DNA from: JBBDMU01 sp040905685
GTDB taxonomy: Bacteria > Bacteroidota > Rhodothermia > Balneolales > Natronogracilivirgulaceae
NCBI GenBank assembly: GCA_040905685.1
Contig: JBBDRB010000040.1
Coordinates: 76,662 to 140,661 of the forward strand
Length of the DNA: 64,000 bases
Direction of reading: 5' to 3'
Under the pieces are notes generated by a model. It was not told the DNA's origin and made no database searches. It saw nothing but the letters and a program-made list of their open reading frames with translations. This document shows, piece by piece, positions 26,424 through 35,522 of this stretch; the first letter of the stretch is position 1, and every line of letters begins with the position of its first letter. The translations under genes were made by a program, and so were the position numbers.

Positions 26424-27062
26424 TTAACGGGGTTTAATATGAACATGGGTATTGCGTAAGGGCTGGTTGAAGATCTGATCTTCTATGTAATTCAGATGGA
26501 CATCGTCATTTACAAAATCAACTTCGCTGGCGTTGATGATTACCAGCGGTGATTTGTTGTAATGATAAAAAAACTGGTTGTAAGCCTCGTTGAGTTCTTC
26601 AAGGTATTCCCGGCTGACGTCTTTTTCATAACTTCGTCCGCGCACTTCGATATTGTCCAGCAGGCGTTCTACGGAAGACTGTATGAAGATGACCAGATCC
26701 GGTTTGGCGGCAATGTTGCTCATGATCGAATACACTTTTTCATACAACGACCATTCGTCGCCGGATAAGTTCAGGCGGGCGAATATGCGGTCTTTATCGA
26801 ACAGGTAGTCCGAAATGATGAAATCATGGAAAAGGTCTTTGTTTAACAGGGCCTGTTGCTGTTTGAACCGGCTGGCCAGAAAGGCGAGCTGGGTTTGAAA
26901 GGCATACCGATCCCGGTCGGCGTAAAAGCGGGGCAAAAATGGGTTTTCCTCAAACTGCTCCAGGATTACCCGCGCATTATGGCGCCGCGCAAGCAGGGTG
27001 GCCAGGGAAGATTTCCCTGCGCCGATCACACCTTCAATGGCAATAAAGTCAAACGTATTCAT
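26424..27062 (-). CDS. Deoxynucleoside kinase
   Basis: 212 residues, ATG start. P-loop GVIGAGKSSLA at residues 11-21. The segment ILEQFEENPFLPRFYAD and the lid-region EVRGRSYEKDVSREYLEEL are typical of the dCK/dGK family, which phosphorylates salvaged deoxynucleosides. Specificity (deoxyadenosine/deoxyguanosine versus thymidine) cannot be told by eye. It forms a short-spaced minus-strand run with folK and folB. Confidence 0.9.
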   Translation of the reverse strand: MNTFDFIAIEGVIGAGKSSLATLLARRHNARVILEQFEENPFLPRFYADRDRYAFQTQLAFLASRFKQQQALLNKDLFHDFIISDYLFDKDRIFARLNLSGDEWSLYEKVYSIMSNIAAKPDLVIFIQSSVERLLDNIEVRGRSYEKDVSREYLEELNEAYNQFFYHYNKSPLVIINASEVDFVNDDVHLNYIEDQIFNQPLRNTHVHIKPR

Positions 27063-27072
27063 TGCGGTAAAG

Positions 27073-27561
27073 CTACCAAAAAATAGAAGTTTTGGAAACT
27101 TCTATTTTTGGGGCCGCTTTAATCATTTCTCCGACAGCTATGTTCAGACGGGGGTCTATCCAGTCGGGATAAACCTCAACCAGGGGTTCCAGGACAAAAA
27201 GACGCTTGTGATATTCGGGGTGCGGCAACCTAAGCCTGCCGGATTGGATCTGAAGATCCCCGTAGGCAATGATATCCAGGTCAAGCAGGCGGGCGCTCCA
27301 TTTCGGGGCATCCTGGGCACGGCCTTCTATCTCCTCGAATGCTTTCAGCCGGGCGAGCAGATCCATGGGAGAAAGACCGGAATCCATCCGCACCACCGCA
27401 TTCAAAAAATCATACTTGGCCGGGCCTACGGGTTCTGTTTCGTAGAGGGAAGAGGGTATAAAGGGACCTGTGGAAAGGGTCTTTAAAAAAGCCCTGGCAT
27501 TGCTCATATGTTTTTGGCGGTCTCCCAGGTTGGAGCCCAGGGCTATGATGATTTCTGCCAT
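27073..27561 (-). CDS. folK: 2-amino-4-hydroxy-6-hydroxymethyldihydropteridine pyrophosphokinase
   Basis: 162 residues from the ATG at 27561 (MAEIIIALGSNLGDR). It transfers pyrophosphate from ATP to the pterin in folate synthesis. Motifs are ALGSNLGDR at the start, YETEPVG-type (LYETEPVGPAKYDFLNAVV) and the signature RWSARLLDLDIIAYGD form, here PKWSARLLDLDIIAYGD. The start lies inside folB (19-bp overlap), so translation is probably coupled. Confidence 0.94.
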   Translation of the reverse strand: MAEIIIALGSNLGDRQKHMSNARAFLKTLSTGPFIPSSLYETEPVGPAKYDFLNAVVRMDSGLSPMDLLARLKAFEEIEGRAQDAPKWSARLLDLDIIAYGDLQIQSGRLRLPHPEYHKRLFVLEPLVEVYPDWIDPRLNIAVGEMIKAAPKIEVSKTSIFW

Positions 27562-27908
27562 GTTCTGGTAACCTCTGAATATGCACAAGGTCCGCTCAGG
27601 GGCGGATTGAGTTTTCTTACGCTGATTTTTACGGTTGCAGCCTGAGGAAAACGGGAAGTTAATTCTTTTCCCATTTTTTCGGCCAACGTCTCCAGCAATT
27701 TAACCGGGGGACCCTGCATGATCTGCTGCACGGCCTGGTATGCAAGGGAATAATCAATAGTTTGGGATAATTCGTCGGTTTCTCCGGGTTGTTTCAGGGA
27801 GAGTGCAAACACGACATCAACCTCAAACTTGTTTCCTTCCAGGCGCTCCGCCTCATGATAACCATGTTTGGCAAAGAAATACAGATTTTTTAATGTAATG
27901 GTATCCAA
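27543..27908 (-). CDS. folB: Dihydroneopterin aldolase
   Basis: 121 residues. It cleaves dihydroneopterin in folate synthesis. LKNLYFFAKHGYHEAER supplies the N-terminal active-site region, IDYSLAYQAVQQIM and KLLETLAEKM follow, and VRKLNPP ends the core. The start is TTG at 27908; no ATG or GTG is available in frame. It lies 19 bp after dnaA and overlaps folK. Confidence 0.93.
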   Translation of the reverse strand: MDTITLKNLYFFAKHGYHEAERLEGNKFEVDVVFALSLKQPGETDELSQTIDYSLAYQAVQQIMQGPPVKLLETLAEKMGKELTSRFPQAATVKISVRKLNPPLSGPCAYSEVTRTWQKSS

Positions 27909-27927
27909 TAATGATGAATCGGGAGGG

Positions 27928-29412
27928 TTACAAACTGGCCAGTTCGATATGATGTTTAATATCGTTAATTATCTGCTGATGTTTTATGTTGGTTTGCAGG
28001 CGGTCTTCAACAGAACTGATGGCGTGAATAACCGTCGAATGGTCGCGGCCCCCGAAATGCAGTCCTATCGTTTTAAGGCTGGATTTGGTCATGGTCTTCG
28101 CCAGATACATGGCTATTTGCCGTGCTTCCACCACTTCCTGCTTTCTGGTTTTTTCGCGCACTTTATTTACATCGATGCCAAAGTACTCGCACACGGTGTT
28201 TTGGATGGACTCCACGGAAACATGGGTCTTGGTTTCCTTGATCATGTCTTTGAGAATCCGTTTGGCCATAGGCAGATCGATGTAATCGATGTTCTGCAGG
28301 GAAGAGGTAGCCAATAGTTTAATGATGGCCCCTTCAAGGTCTCTGACGCTGGACTTGAAATTATGGGCGATGAATTCAAAGATGTCATGGCTGAATTCAA
28401 TTCCGTTATCTTCGGCTTTGTATTCCAGTATGGCGTGACGGGTTTCATAGTCCGGCATCTGCAGATCGGCCGTGAGCCCCCAGTTAAAACGGGAGATGAG
28501 CCGCTCTTCAATATCAGGTACATCCTTGGGGGCCCGGTCACTGGAGAGAATGATCTGTTTTCCATCCTGATGCAGGGTGTTGAATATATGGAAAAATTCT
28601 TCCTGGGTTTTTTCCTTGCCGCTGAAAAACTGAATATCATCGACAATCAGAACATCGATGTTCCGGTAAAACATGGAAAATTCACTGGCCCGGTTGTTGC
28701 GGATGGCATGGACAAATTCATTGGTGAAGCTTTCCGACGATATATACAGCACCGATATATCGTCTCCGTGATCCTTTTTAATCTTATTGCCAATGCTCTG
28801 TATCAGATGAGTTTTACCAAAACCGACGCCGCCATAAACAAACAGCGGATTAAATGAGTTGCTTCCCGGACTTTCGGCAATGGCAATGGCTGCCGAACGG
28901 GCCAGGCGGTTGCAGTCTCCTTCGATGTATCGCTCAAATACATAATTTGAGTTCAGATTGGATTCTATTTTGGTTTTACGAATGCCGGGAATGACAAACG
29001 GGTTCTGGATCTGCCCGGGATGGTAGTTGTTCTGCATATGGCCGCCCCGCGGTTCGGATGGGGGGGCCGGACGTTGCGGAAGGCGAACGGAGCGGTCCTG
29101 TAGGTGATTATTAGATTTTTCGAGGACGATAGAATATTCAAGTTTCCCTTCCGGGCCCATTACCTCGGATATGGTTGAACGCAGCATGCTGAAGTAATGC
29201 TCTTCAAGCCATTCGTACCAGAATTGGGAGGGAACCTGAATGGTCAGCCGGTGATCTTCGATCTTGACCGGTTTGATGGGCTCGAACCAGGATTTATACT
29301 TCTGATAGGAAACATTTTCACTAATGATTTTGAGACATTGTTTCCACGTACTTTCGGCCGTATTGGTTGGCAATGTTATTTCCTCAGTTAGGGCTGTAGC
29401 TGATTTCTTCAC
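27928..29412 (-). CDS. dnaA: Chromosomal replication initiator protein DnaA
   Basis: 494 residues, GTG start at 29412. Domain I covers about 20-95 (STWKQCLKIISENVS); a linker rich in Pro/Gln is at 100-145. The AAA+ domain has Walker A GGVGFGKTHL (194-203) and Walker B VLIVDDIQFF. Domain IV has the DNA-binding signature GGRDHSTVIHA near 453-463. It opens the origin by binding DnaA boxes; such boxes lie in the 396 bp directly upstream. It heads the minus-strand run dnaA-folB-folK-dNK. Confidence 0.97.
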   Translation of the reverse strand: MKKSATALTEEITLPTNTAESTWKQCLKIISENVSYQKYKSWFEPIKPVKIEDHRLTIQVPSQFWYEWLEEHYFSMLRSTISEVMGPEGKLEYSIVLEKSNNHLQDRSVRLPQRPAPPSEPRGGHMQNNYHPGQIQNPFVIPGIRKTKIESNLNSNYVFERYIEGDCNRLARSAAIAIAESPGSNSFNPLFVYGGVGFGKTHLIQSIGNKIKKDHGDDISVLYISSESFTNEFVHAIRNNRASEFSMFYRNIDVLIVDDIQFFSGKEKTQEEFFHIFNTLHQDGKQIILSSDRAPKDVPDIEERLISRFNWGLTADLQMPDYETRHAILEYKAEDNGIEFSHDIFEFIAHNFKSSVRDLEGAIIKLLATSSLQNIDYIDLPMAKRILKDMIKETKTHVSVESIQNTVCEYFGIDVNKVREKTRKQEVVEARQIAMYLAKTMTKSSLKTIGLHFGGRDHSTVIHAISSVEDRLQTNIKHQQIINDIKHHIELASL

Positions 29413-29475
29413 ACTTTTACGCTAAGGGTATTAGATAAGGGTGCATATTGACGGGTTCTGAGGAATAAGGGAAAG

Positions 29476-29484
29476 TTATTCACA
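29476..29484 (+). promoter_or_regulatory. DnaA box 1 (TTATTCACA)
   Basis: Exact match to TTATNCACA, 64 bp upstream of the dnaA start. Confidence 0.7.
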
Positions 29485-29581
29485 TCACGGAGTTGGCTTT
29501 GTTATGGCCGACAACAAAGATGGTAATTATCCGGGCAGTTGTCAAAGATTATTATTAGGTAATTATAATTTCCGGGCATAC

Positions 29582-29590
29582 TTATCCACA
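29582..29590 (+). promoter_or_regulatory. DnaA box 2 (TTATCCACA)
   Basis: Exact match to the high-affinity E. coli consensus, beside the AT-rich direct repeats and at the edge of an inverted repeat. Confidence 0.75.
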
Positions 29591-29808
29591 TTAATACCAA
29601 CACTATATAACAAGCTAAAACAGGTATTTAGGCTCCGCGCGGTTGCGATTGGGCGGGCGGATTAGTTGGTATTGGAACTATGGTACCATTCAACAGGTGT
29701 GGGTGAAGTGATTTTAATAAAACTTTTACACAAGTTATCAACAGGGATAAACCGGCTTAATACAGCTTTTTCTAACGGCAGGGTGGTAAAAAATAAACAG
29801 GCAATTAC

Positions 29809-30684
29809 TTAGACAACCTTACCTGATAAAAATCCTCTGATAAATCGTCTCTTATTTCCATAGTCTGTTAAGGCTTCGGCCGTCCAAATATCTGCATCAA
29901 ACAAGGATAACAGGGTTTCGCAATGATGCTCATTGGTTTCCAGATACAGGCGGCCGCCGGGCCGGAGTAGCTGCCGGGCCATATCCCCCAGAGCGGTATA
30001 GGTTGCTTTGATATCCCCGGTGAACAGGGCGGGTTCAGGCTCATACCGTTTTACCTGTTCATCGAGGGCTTCGCGTTCCGATTCCGTTATATAGGGGGGA
30101 TTTGAAACCACAATATCATAGCCATTTTTCAAACCGGTATCCTGCCAGCCATATAGGTCACCCTGAGCAAATGCAATCTCTGTTTTATTCAGTTCAGCGT
30201 TGGTTTTCGCCACGTTCAACGCTTCCCGGCTGATCTCAAGGGCGCTCACCGCCCATCCCGGCCGTTCCTTTTTAATGGCGATGGCTATGCATCCGCTTCC
30301 CGTCCCTACATCCAGTATGCGCAGCGGCCCCTCCTGTTTATTCTCCGACAAGAGGATTTCCACAAGCTGCTCGGTTTCAGGCCGGGGGATCAGGGTATCC
30401 GGGGTTACTTTGATTACGGCGTTGAAGAATTCGGTTGACCCGGTTATATACTGAAGGGGTTCATGTTTTGCCCGCCTGAGTATAAGTGGCTTGACGGCTG
30501 CGAGTTCTTTCCTGCTGAGGGGACGATCAAACTGCATATACAGATCAAGCCGCTTAATGCCAAGCACCTCAGCCAGCAACCATTCAATGCTTAGGCGGGG
30601 AGAGATAATATTCCGTTCCCGGAAATATTCCGTACCCCAATTCAACATGCTGACTACATTCCAGTTTTCGGTAGTCTGAGTCAT
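29809..30684 (-). CDS. prmC: Peptide chain release factor N5-glutamine methyltransferase
   Basis: 291 residues, ATG start. It methylates the GGQ glutamine of release factors. The N-terminal helical domain is followed by the SAM-binding ILDVGTGSGCIAIAI and the catalytic SNPPYITESE. TLIPRPETEQLVE before the SAM motif is typical of PrmC and separates it from other N-methyltransferases. It is the first gene across the origin from dnaA. Confidence 0.95.
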   Translation of the reverse strand: MTQTTENWNVVSMLNWGTEYFRERNIISPRLSIEWLLAEVLGIKRLDLYMQFDRPLSRKELAAVKPLILRRAKHEPLQYITGSTEFFNAVIKVTPDTLIPRPETEQLVEILLSENKQEGPLRILDVGTGSGCIAIAIKKERPGWAVSALEISREALNVAKTNAELNKTEIAFAQGDLYGWQDTGLKNGYDIVVSNPPYITESEREALDEQVKRYEPEPALFTGDIKATYTALGDMARQLLRPGGRLYLETNEHHCETLLSLFDADIWTAEALTDYGNKRRFIRGFLSGKVV

Positions 30685-30696
30685 GGATGAAACCGG

Positions 30697-31086
30697 TCAG
30701 GAGGCCGGTTCTTTATAGGTTTCAGCCTGGTTTTCCTGGATGGTCAAACCGAACCTGCGGGTAAAATCCAGAATAAAGTCGATGACCTTGGATTCGATGG
30801 AAGCCGATTCATCCGTGTATCCGCCGCTAAACCCTGTTTTGCCACCGGTGGACAGCAGAACGACTTTGGTCGATTTTTTTGAAAATTCCAGTATGCACGT
30901 TAGGCATATATTGGTATTCAACAATATATGGTGCTCTTCATAGACGCCCACAAAAACTTCATCATGACTTTCTGATGACTTGTAACTGTACAGGAATTTT
31001 GGTTTTGTTTCATCATTGAGCATGGCACCCAATTTTTGCAGGGTATCGGATGGACCGAATATTGTATAGGTTTTGGTAGTACTCAT
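30697..31086 (-). CDS. Conserved hypothetical protein
   Basis: 129 residues, ATG start, no signal peptide. The centre is hydrophobic and beta-like (VFVGVYEEHHILLNTN, ICLTCILEF), then a glycine-rich STGGKTGFSGGYTDE and a helical end KVIDFILDFTRRFGL. It contains two cysteines. I cannot assign a family. It is 12 bp upstream of prmC on the same strand, so the pair may share a promoter. Confidence 0.65.
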   Translation of the reverse strand: MSTTKTYTIFGPSDTLQKLGAMLNDETKPKFLYSYKSSESHDEVFVGVYEEHHILLNTNICLTCILEFSKKSTKVVLLSTGGKTGFSGGYTDESASIESKVIDFILDFTRRFGLTIQENQAETYKEPAS

Positions 31087-31104
31087 ACCTTTAAGTTATA
31101 TTAG

Positions 31105-31130
31105 GCGTTAGGAACGCTAACGCAAGCGTT
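31105..31130. repeat. Nested inverted repeat of GCGTT units
   Basis: GCGTTAG (31105-31111) and CTAACGC (31117-31123) form a perfect 7-bp inverted repeat; AACGC (31113-31117) and GCGTT (31126-31130) form a second, overlapping one. It lies in the 169-bp gap between two divergent genes, 18 bp before the hypothetical gene's start on the minus strand. An operator or alternative RNA hairpin is possible. Confidence 0.4.
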
Positions 31131-31255
31131 GCAAAAAATGGATGTGAAAAGATTTCATTACCATTTTTTTTTGAATAGAATATAAGGCAATCACGTTAAT
31201 AGACAATAAATTTTTAAATTCTTAATAAAAGTTTATTTAAAAAGGGAGTAATAAG

Positions 31256-32008
31256 ATGAATATCAGGATACCTTTCAGTCAAATAATCGGGCTTCTACTG
31301 CTCATCATGCTGGTCGGCGTTCAGCAGGCCCACACTCAGGAACGTTTTGAACCGGAAGTTATTCCTGCTGATACTCCCCGGACCTTTGCGGACGTTGATT
31401 ACCGAAATGGCATTGCTTTTGCCATTCAGCTTCACAATTTTGGCGCCGGTCTGGGCGGGCAGTACCGCCGGGTACTGGGACCGTTAACCGAAGGCATATT
31501 CGAATTTCATCTTACCTCTTTAAAGGATGAGACGGAACAGAGCTTCAATTTCTTTGGGCAGCAGATTATTCCGAACAAATACAGTCGGGTCCTTACCGCT
31601 CCGGCGATGTTCGGCCTCAAGCACAGAATATTTTCAGAATATCTCGCCGATAACTTCAGAGTATTTGTACAGGGGGTGGCCGGTCCTGCATTTACGTTTG
31701 TCTACCCTTATTATAATGATCCCCAGAACCTGGGGTATCGGACCAACCAGTTCCCCAATGATATCTTCCAGGGGTGGGGTGACGGGGAAATAACCTGGGG
31801 CACGGCCGGACACGCCTCCCTGGGCATTGACTTCGGGAACAACTTCAGCCGGATTCAATCCGTGAAGTTCGGATACTATTTTTTTTACTATCCACAGGGC
31901 ATTCAGGTCATGGAGCCCGTATCCCCTGTACCTAACCAGTCCGGTGCGGATCCGATACATTTATTTGGTTCACCAAAAATATCACTGGTCTTCGGCGGCA
32001 TGTGGTAA
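31256..32008 (+). CDS. Probable outer-membrane beta-barrel protein
   Basis: 250 residues with a Sec signal peptide (GLLLLIMLVGVQQAHTQ). The mature part has alternating aromatic/polar strands, for example GIAFAIQLHNFGAGLGGQYR, VKFGYYFFYYPQGIQ and ISLVFGGMW, the last with a C-terminal aromatic as in outer-membrane proteins. GGGAG lies seven bases before the ATG. No named family is recognised. It stands 89 bp before eno. Confidence 0.7.
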   Translation: MNIRIPFSQIIGLLLLIMLVGVQQAHTQERFEPEVIPADTPRTFADVDYRNGIAFAIQLHNFGAGLGGQYRRVLGPLTEGIFEFHLTSLKDETEQSFNFFGQQIIPNKYSRVLTAPAMFGLKHRIFSEYLADNFRVFVQGVAGPAFTFVYPYYNDPQNLGYRTNQFPNDIFQGWGDGEITWGTAGHASLGIDFGNNFSRIQSVKFGYYFFYYPQGIQVMEPVSPVPNQSGADPIHLFGSPKISLVFGGMW

Positions 32009-32097
32009 CCTTTTGCCTTGTATATTCCCTACTCCCTTATTTCAATTTTCCTTACCTTATCCGTAATAACTAAGGATATTCACTCTACGAAAAAAAC

Positions 32098-33384
32098 ATG
32101 TCATTTATAGAAGATATTAACGCAAGGCAAATACTGGATTCACGGGGAAACCCGACCATTGAGGTCGATGTAATTTTAGAGGATGGAGTAATGGGAAGGG
32201 CCGCCGTTCCATCGGGCGCTTCCACCGGCGAACACGAAGCCGTTGAGCTGAGAGACGGTGATGAAGGTATCTATATGGGCAAGGGCGTAACCAAAGCCGT
32301 TGAAAATGTAAATGATATAATTGCATCGCATATAGTGGGAAATGAAATATTCAACCAGGTCGGCATTGATAATATGCTGATTGATCTGGACGGGACACCT
32401 AATAAAGCAAAACTGGGTGCCAATGCTATACTGGGTGTATCTATGGCGGTTGCCGATGCCGCTTGCAATGCTTTGAACATGCCGCTATGGCGGTATCTCG
32501 GTGGTGTCAATGCCAAGTTACTGCCCCTGCCGATGATGAACATCATCAACGGCGGGTCTCATGCCGATAATAATGTTGATCCACAGGAATTCATGGTCAT
32601 GCCGGCCGGTGCCGAATCTTTTTCCGAAGCACTGAGAATGGGCGCTGAAATTTTTCATAATCTCAAAAAAGTGTTGAAAGATCAGGGTTACAATACCTCG
32701 GTTGGCGATGAAGGCGGTTTTGCCCCCGATCTGAAAAGCAATGAAGAAGCCGTTGAAGTGATCCTGCGCGCCATTGAACAAGCCGGCTATACGCCCGGCG
32801 AAGACGTTCTGATCGCCCTCGATCCGGCCGCTTCCGAATTCTATAACGCTGAAACCGGGCTCTATGAATTTAAATGGAGCGACGGGTCTAAACGCAACAG
32901 CGATGAAATGGTTGAATACTGGCAAAAATGGATAGAAAAATATCCGATCATCTCTATTGAAGACGGCATGCAGGAAGATGACTGGGATGGGTGGAAGACC
33001 CTTACCGATGCCATCGGCAGCAAAGTCCAGCTTGTCGGCGATGACCTGTTCGTGACCAACACGGAGCGTCTTGCCGACGGCATTGAAAAAGGAGTGGGTA
33101 ATTCCATTCTGGTCAAGGTAAATCAGATCGGTACGATCACCGAAACGTTGGATGCCATTGAAATGGCCCATAAAAATTCATATACCACGGTTATTTCTCA
33201 CCGTTCAGGGGAAACCGAAGATACCACTATCGCCGACCTGGCCGTGGCGACCAATGCCGGCCAGATCAAAACCGGGTCCCTCAGCCGGACGGATCGTCTG
33301 GCCAAATACAATCAACTGCTTCGGATCGAAGAGCAGTTGGATGATAATGCTGTTTTTCTGGGCCGGGACGTATTTGGATTCTAG
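32098..33384 (+). CDS. eno: Enolase
   Basis: 428 residues, ATG start. It converts 2-phosphoglycerate to phosphoenolpyruvate. Family landmarks are ILDSRGNPTIEVDV, GRAAVPSGASTGEHEAVEL, LGANAILGVSMA, SIEDGMQEDDWDGW, LVGDDLFVTN, VKVNQIGTITETL (catalytic Lys) and SHRSGETEDTTIADLAVA. Length is normal. The 3' terminator at 33426-33463 ends the unit. Confidence 0.98.
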   Translation: MSFIEDINARQILDSRGNPTIEVDVILEDGVMGRAAVPSGASTGEHEAVELRDGDEGIYMGKGVTKAVENVNDIIASHIVGNEIFNQVGIDNMLIDLDGTPNKAKLGANAILGVSMAVADAACNALNMPLWRYLGGVNAKLLPLPMMNIINGGSHADNNVDPQEFMVMPAGAESFSEALRMGAEIFHNLKKVLKDQGYNTSVGDEGGFAPDLKSNEEAVEVILRAIEQAGYTPGEDVLIALDPAASEFYNAETGLYEFKWSDGSKRNSDEMVEYWQKWIEKYPIISIEDGMQEDDWDGWKTLTDAIGSKVQLVGDDLFVTNTERLADGIEKGVGNSILVKVNQIGTITETLDAIEMAHKNSYTTVISHRSGETEDTTIADLAVATNAGQIKTGSLSRTDRLAKYNQLLRIEEQLDDNAVFLGRDVFGF

Positions 33385-33425
33385 CAGGAAAAAGTGGCGG
33401 GCAATGAGCAGGCCGTCGAACATTC

Positions 33426-33463
33426 AAAGGGATAAGGGCTGTAGGGCTTTTATCCTTTTTTTT
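33426..33463 (+). terminator. Terminator of eno
   Basis: AAAGG-GATAA and TTATCCTTT arms (one bulged G) around a GGGCTGTAGGGCT loop, followed by eight T. It lies 42 bp past the eno stop. Confidence 0.7.
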
Positions 33464-33605
33464 ATCAATAAAACCTACTTGATTTTTGATGTAACTTATT
33501 ATATTTATGCAGATGAAAGCCTAACTTAATCATGAAATACGTGCATTGACAATCAGGCCCTCATCACGAATAGCGGGTGCTGTTTATTGAATCAGAGATC
33601 ATATT

Positions 33606-33965
33606 ATGGATATTTACATTGGAAATTTAGCCTGGAAGACGAAACGCAGCGAACTTCAGGAACTATTTGAAAATTTTGGCGAAGTAACCAAAGCATTTAT
33701 TGTACGCGACCGGAAAACCAGAAGATCGAAGGGATTTGGTTTTGTAGAAATGGCCGAAAAAAAAGCGGCCATGGCCGCGATTGAAGCTCTGAACAACACA
33801 GAATTTTTGGATCGCACGATTATCGTCAATGAAGCCAAACCAAAAACCGATCAGACCCAAAACGAAGAGAACGGATCGTCAACGGCCGGTGAACATTCCA
33901 AAGAGGGTGAAACTTTGGCTGAAGCCGATGAAAATGTTGATGAATCCGAAAACAACAAGGTTTAA
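33606..33965 (+). CDS. RRM-type RNA-binding protein
   Basis: 119 residues. A single RNA-recognition motif spans residues 1-78 with RNP2 IYIGNL and RNP1 KGFGFVEM. The tail (about 80-119) is acidic and low-complexity (EADENVDESENN). Similar small RRM proteins are found in many Bacteroidota and cyanobacteria, often as abundant or cold-induced RNA binders; the target RNAs are unknown. The 221 bp before it contain the eno terminator and presumably its own promoter. Confidence 0.92.
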   Translation: MDIYIGNLAWKTKRSELQELFENFGEVTKAFIVRDRKTRRSKGFGFVEMAEKKAAMAAIEALNNTEFLDRTIIVNEAKPKTDQTQNEENGSSTAGEHSKEGETLAEADENVDESENNKV

Positions 33966-33996
33966 CGTTGGCTGAATCAGTCATTGAAGTTGATTT

Positions 33997-35103
33997 GTGA
34001 AAATACTGCATCTGGAAGCACGGTCATTCCGCAACCACGCCGAGGCTATCTATGATTTTGGTCCGCATATTAACCTGATAGCCGGGCCGAACGGGGTTGG
34101 TAAAACCAATCTGATCGACGCTATCCATTATCTGTGCATGAGCAAGAGCTTTGTTACCGGCTCTAATCTGTATGTGGTCAGGCAGGGACAGGCCGGCTTT
34201 TCCATCAAGGGCCGCTTCGAGGGCAGCATACGCAAATCGTTTGAAGTCGGTTGTACGTATGACCGGGGGGAAGGAAAAAAAATTACGGTAAATGAAAGTC
34301 CCCTCGAGCGTCTTTCGGATCTGATCGGCATGGTGCCGGTCGTGGTCCTTTCCCCTGATGACAAAAAGCTAACGTCCGAAGGACCGGCTGAGCGCCGCTC
34401 GTTCCTGGATTCGTTTATCGCCCAGTTGTCCAAATCCTATTTGCGTGACCTGATCGATTACCGAAAAATAGTCAGGCAGAGAAACAGGCTGTTGAGCAGC
34501 TATGGCCTGAGTGCAGCCAATTTAACGGTTTTCCTGGAGCCATGGAATGTTCAGCTGGTGGAGGTGGGTTCACGGATCATTGCAAAGCGTTTTGAAGTGG
34601 CCAGGGAGTACAGCCGGTTTTTGGAGGAAGGATATCAGCAGATCGCCGGCATAAACCATCATCCTCATTTCCATTATAAAACGCTTTGTGAACCCTCTTC
34701 AAAACCGGAGGAGATCGAACCGGAATTTGAAAAAAAGCTATCGGCCGTGCTGGACAAGGAGCGCGAGCGCGAGCAGACCCTGATCGGCCCGCACCGCGAT
34801 GACCTGATTTTTTTTCTTGACGATTTCGAGATCAGAAAGTACGGATCACAGGGACAGCACCGCATGTTTGCCCTGGCCCTGAAACTGGCCCAGCTCCGAT
34901 ATTATTCGGATAAACTGGATGATTTGCCCCTATTTTTGCTGGATGATGTTTTCGGTGACCTCGATCCCCACAAAACTGAAGTTTTCCTGAGTATGCTGGT
35001 AGAACACGAGGGGCAGACGTTCATTACCGCAGCCAATGCGGAACCCCTGGTAAAATATATCCCGCTGGAGGCTGAGAATAACCGGCTGTTCGCCTTAACG
35101 TAA
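33997..35103 (+). CDS. recF: DNA replication and repair protein RecF
   Basis: 368 residues, GTG start 31 bp after the RRM gene. It loads RecA at gaps. Walker A GPNGVGKTNLIDAIHYL starts at residue 30. LVDSF-type Q-loop region is seen as RRSFLDSFIAQL. The signature GSQGQHRMFALALKLAQL and Walker B PLFLLDDVFGDLD are near the end. recF is commonly near dnaA, as here, though dnaN is not in the window. Confidence 0.96.
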   Translation: MKILHLEARSFRNHAEAIYDFGPHINLIAGPNGVGKTNLIDAIHYLCMSKSFVTGSNLYVVRQGQAGFSIKGRFEGSIRKSFEVGCTYDRGEGKKITVNESPLERLSDLIGMVPVVVLSPDDKKLTSEGPAERRSFLDSFIAQLSKSYLRDLIDYRKIVRQRNRLLSSYGLSAANLTVFLEPWNVQLVEVGSRIIAKRFEVAREYSRFLEEGYQQIAGINHHPHFHYKTLCEPSSKPEEIEPEFEKKLSAVLDKEREREQTLIGPHRDDLIFFLDDFEIRKYGSQGQHRMFALALKLAQLRYYSDKLDDLPLFLLDDVFGDLDPHKTEVFLSMLVEHEGQTFITAANAEPLVKYIPLEAENNRLFALT

Positions 35104-35110
35104 GAAGGTC

Positions 35111-35500
35111 TTACACCTTAACGGTCCGGGCATATCCGGACTCACTCAACACTTCGACGGGATCGTTATTTTTGTTGAGCAGGACAATACTGGGTTTGTG
35201 ATCTTTGGCCTCTTCGGGGGTCATACGCGCATAGGAGATAACGATGATCCGGTCACCGACCGACGTGAGCCGTGCAGCCGGTCCGTTCATGCAGACCACC
35301 CGGCTGGCCCGGGGTCCGGCTATGGTATAGGTTTCCAGACGGGCGCCGTTGTTGATATTCACGACCTGGACTTTTTCATGGGGAAGAAGATTGGCGGCTT
35401 CGAGCAATTCCTCATCTATGGTAATGCTGCCTTCGTAATAAAGGTCAGCTTCGGTAACCGTCAGTGGATGCAGCTTTGATTTAAAAATTTCGAGGGTCAT
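35111..35500 (-). CDS. panD: Aspartate 1-decarboxylase
   Basis: 129 residues, ATG start. It makes beta-alanine for pantothenate. The self-processing site is Gly24-Ser25 in YYEGSITID, where Ser25 becomes the pyruvoyl group. GPAARLTSVGDRIIVISY forms the conserved core. It is adjacent to panC on the same strand, forming a pantothenate unit. Confidence 0.97.
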   Translation of the reverse strand: MTLEIFKSKLHPLTVTEADLYYEGSITIDEELLEAANLLPHEKVQVVNINNGARLETYTIAGPRASRVVCMNGPAARLTSVGDRIIVISYARMTPEEAKDHKPSIVLLNKNNDPVEVLSESGYARTVKV

Positions 35501-35522
35501 GATGATGTGTGAAAACTTTTGA

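Larger units (their letters stand above)
29413..29808. other. Putative chromosomal origin of replication (oriC)
   Basis: A 396-bp gene-free stretch between dnaA and prmC. It holds TTATTCACA (29476-29484) and TTATCCACA (29582-29590), both matching the DnaA-box consensus, and TTATCAACA (29735-29743), one mismatch away, all on the plus strand. An imperfect direct repeat GGTAATTAT...CCGGGCA occurs at 29522-29537 and 29558-29578, flanked by very AT-rich sequence (29543-29571). Inverted repeats are AATACCAAC/GTTGGTATT (29593-29601, 29665-29673) and the palindrome ATGGTACCAT (29680-29689). Gene context and boxes support an origin; strand-skew reversal was not computed. Confidence 0.75.
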
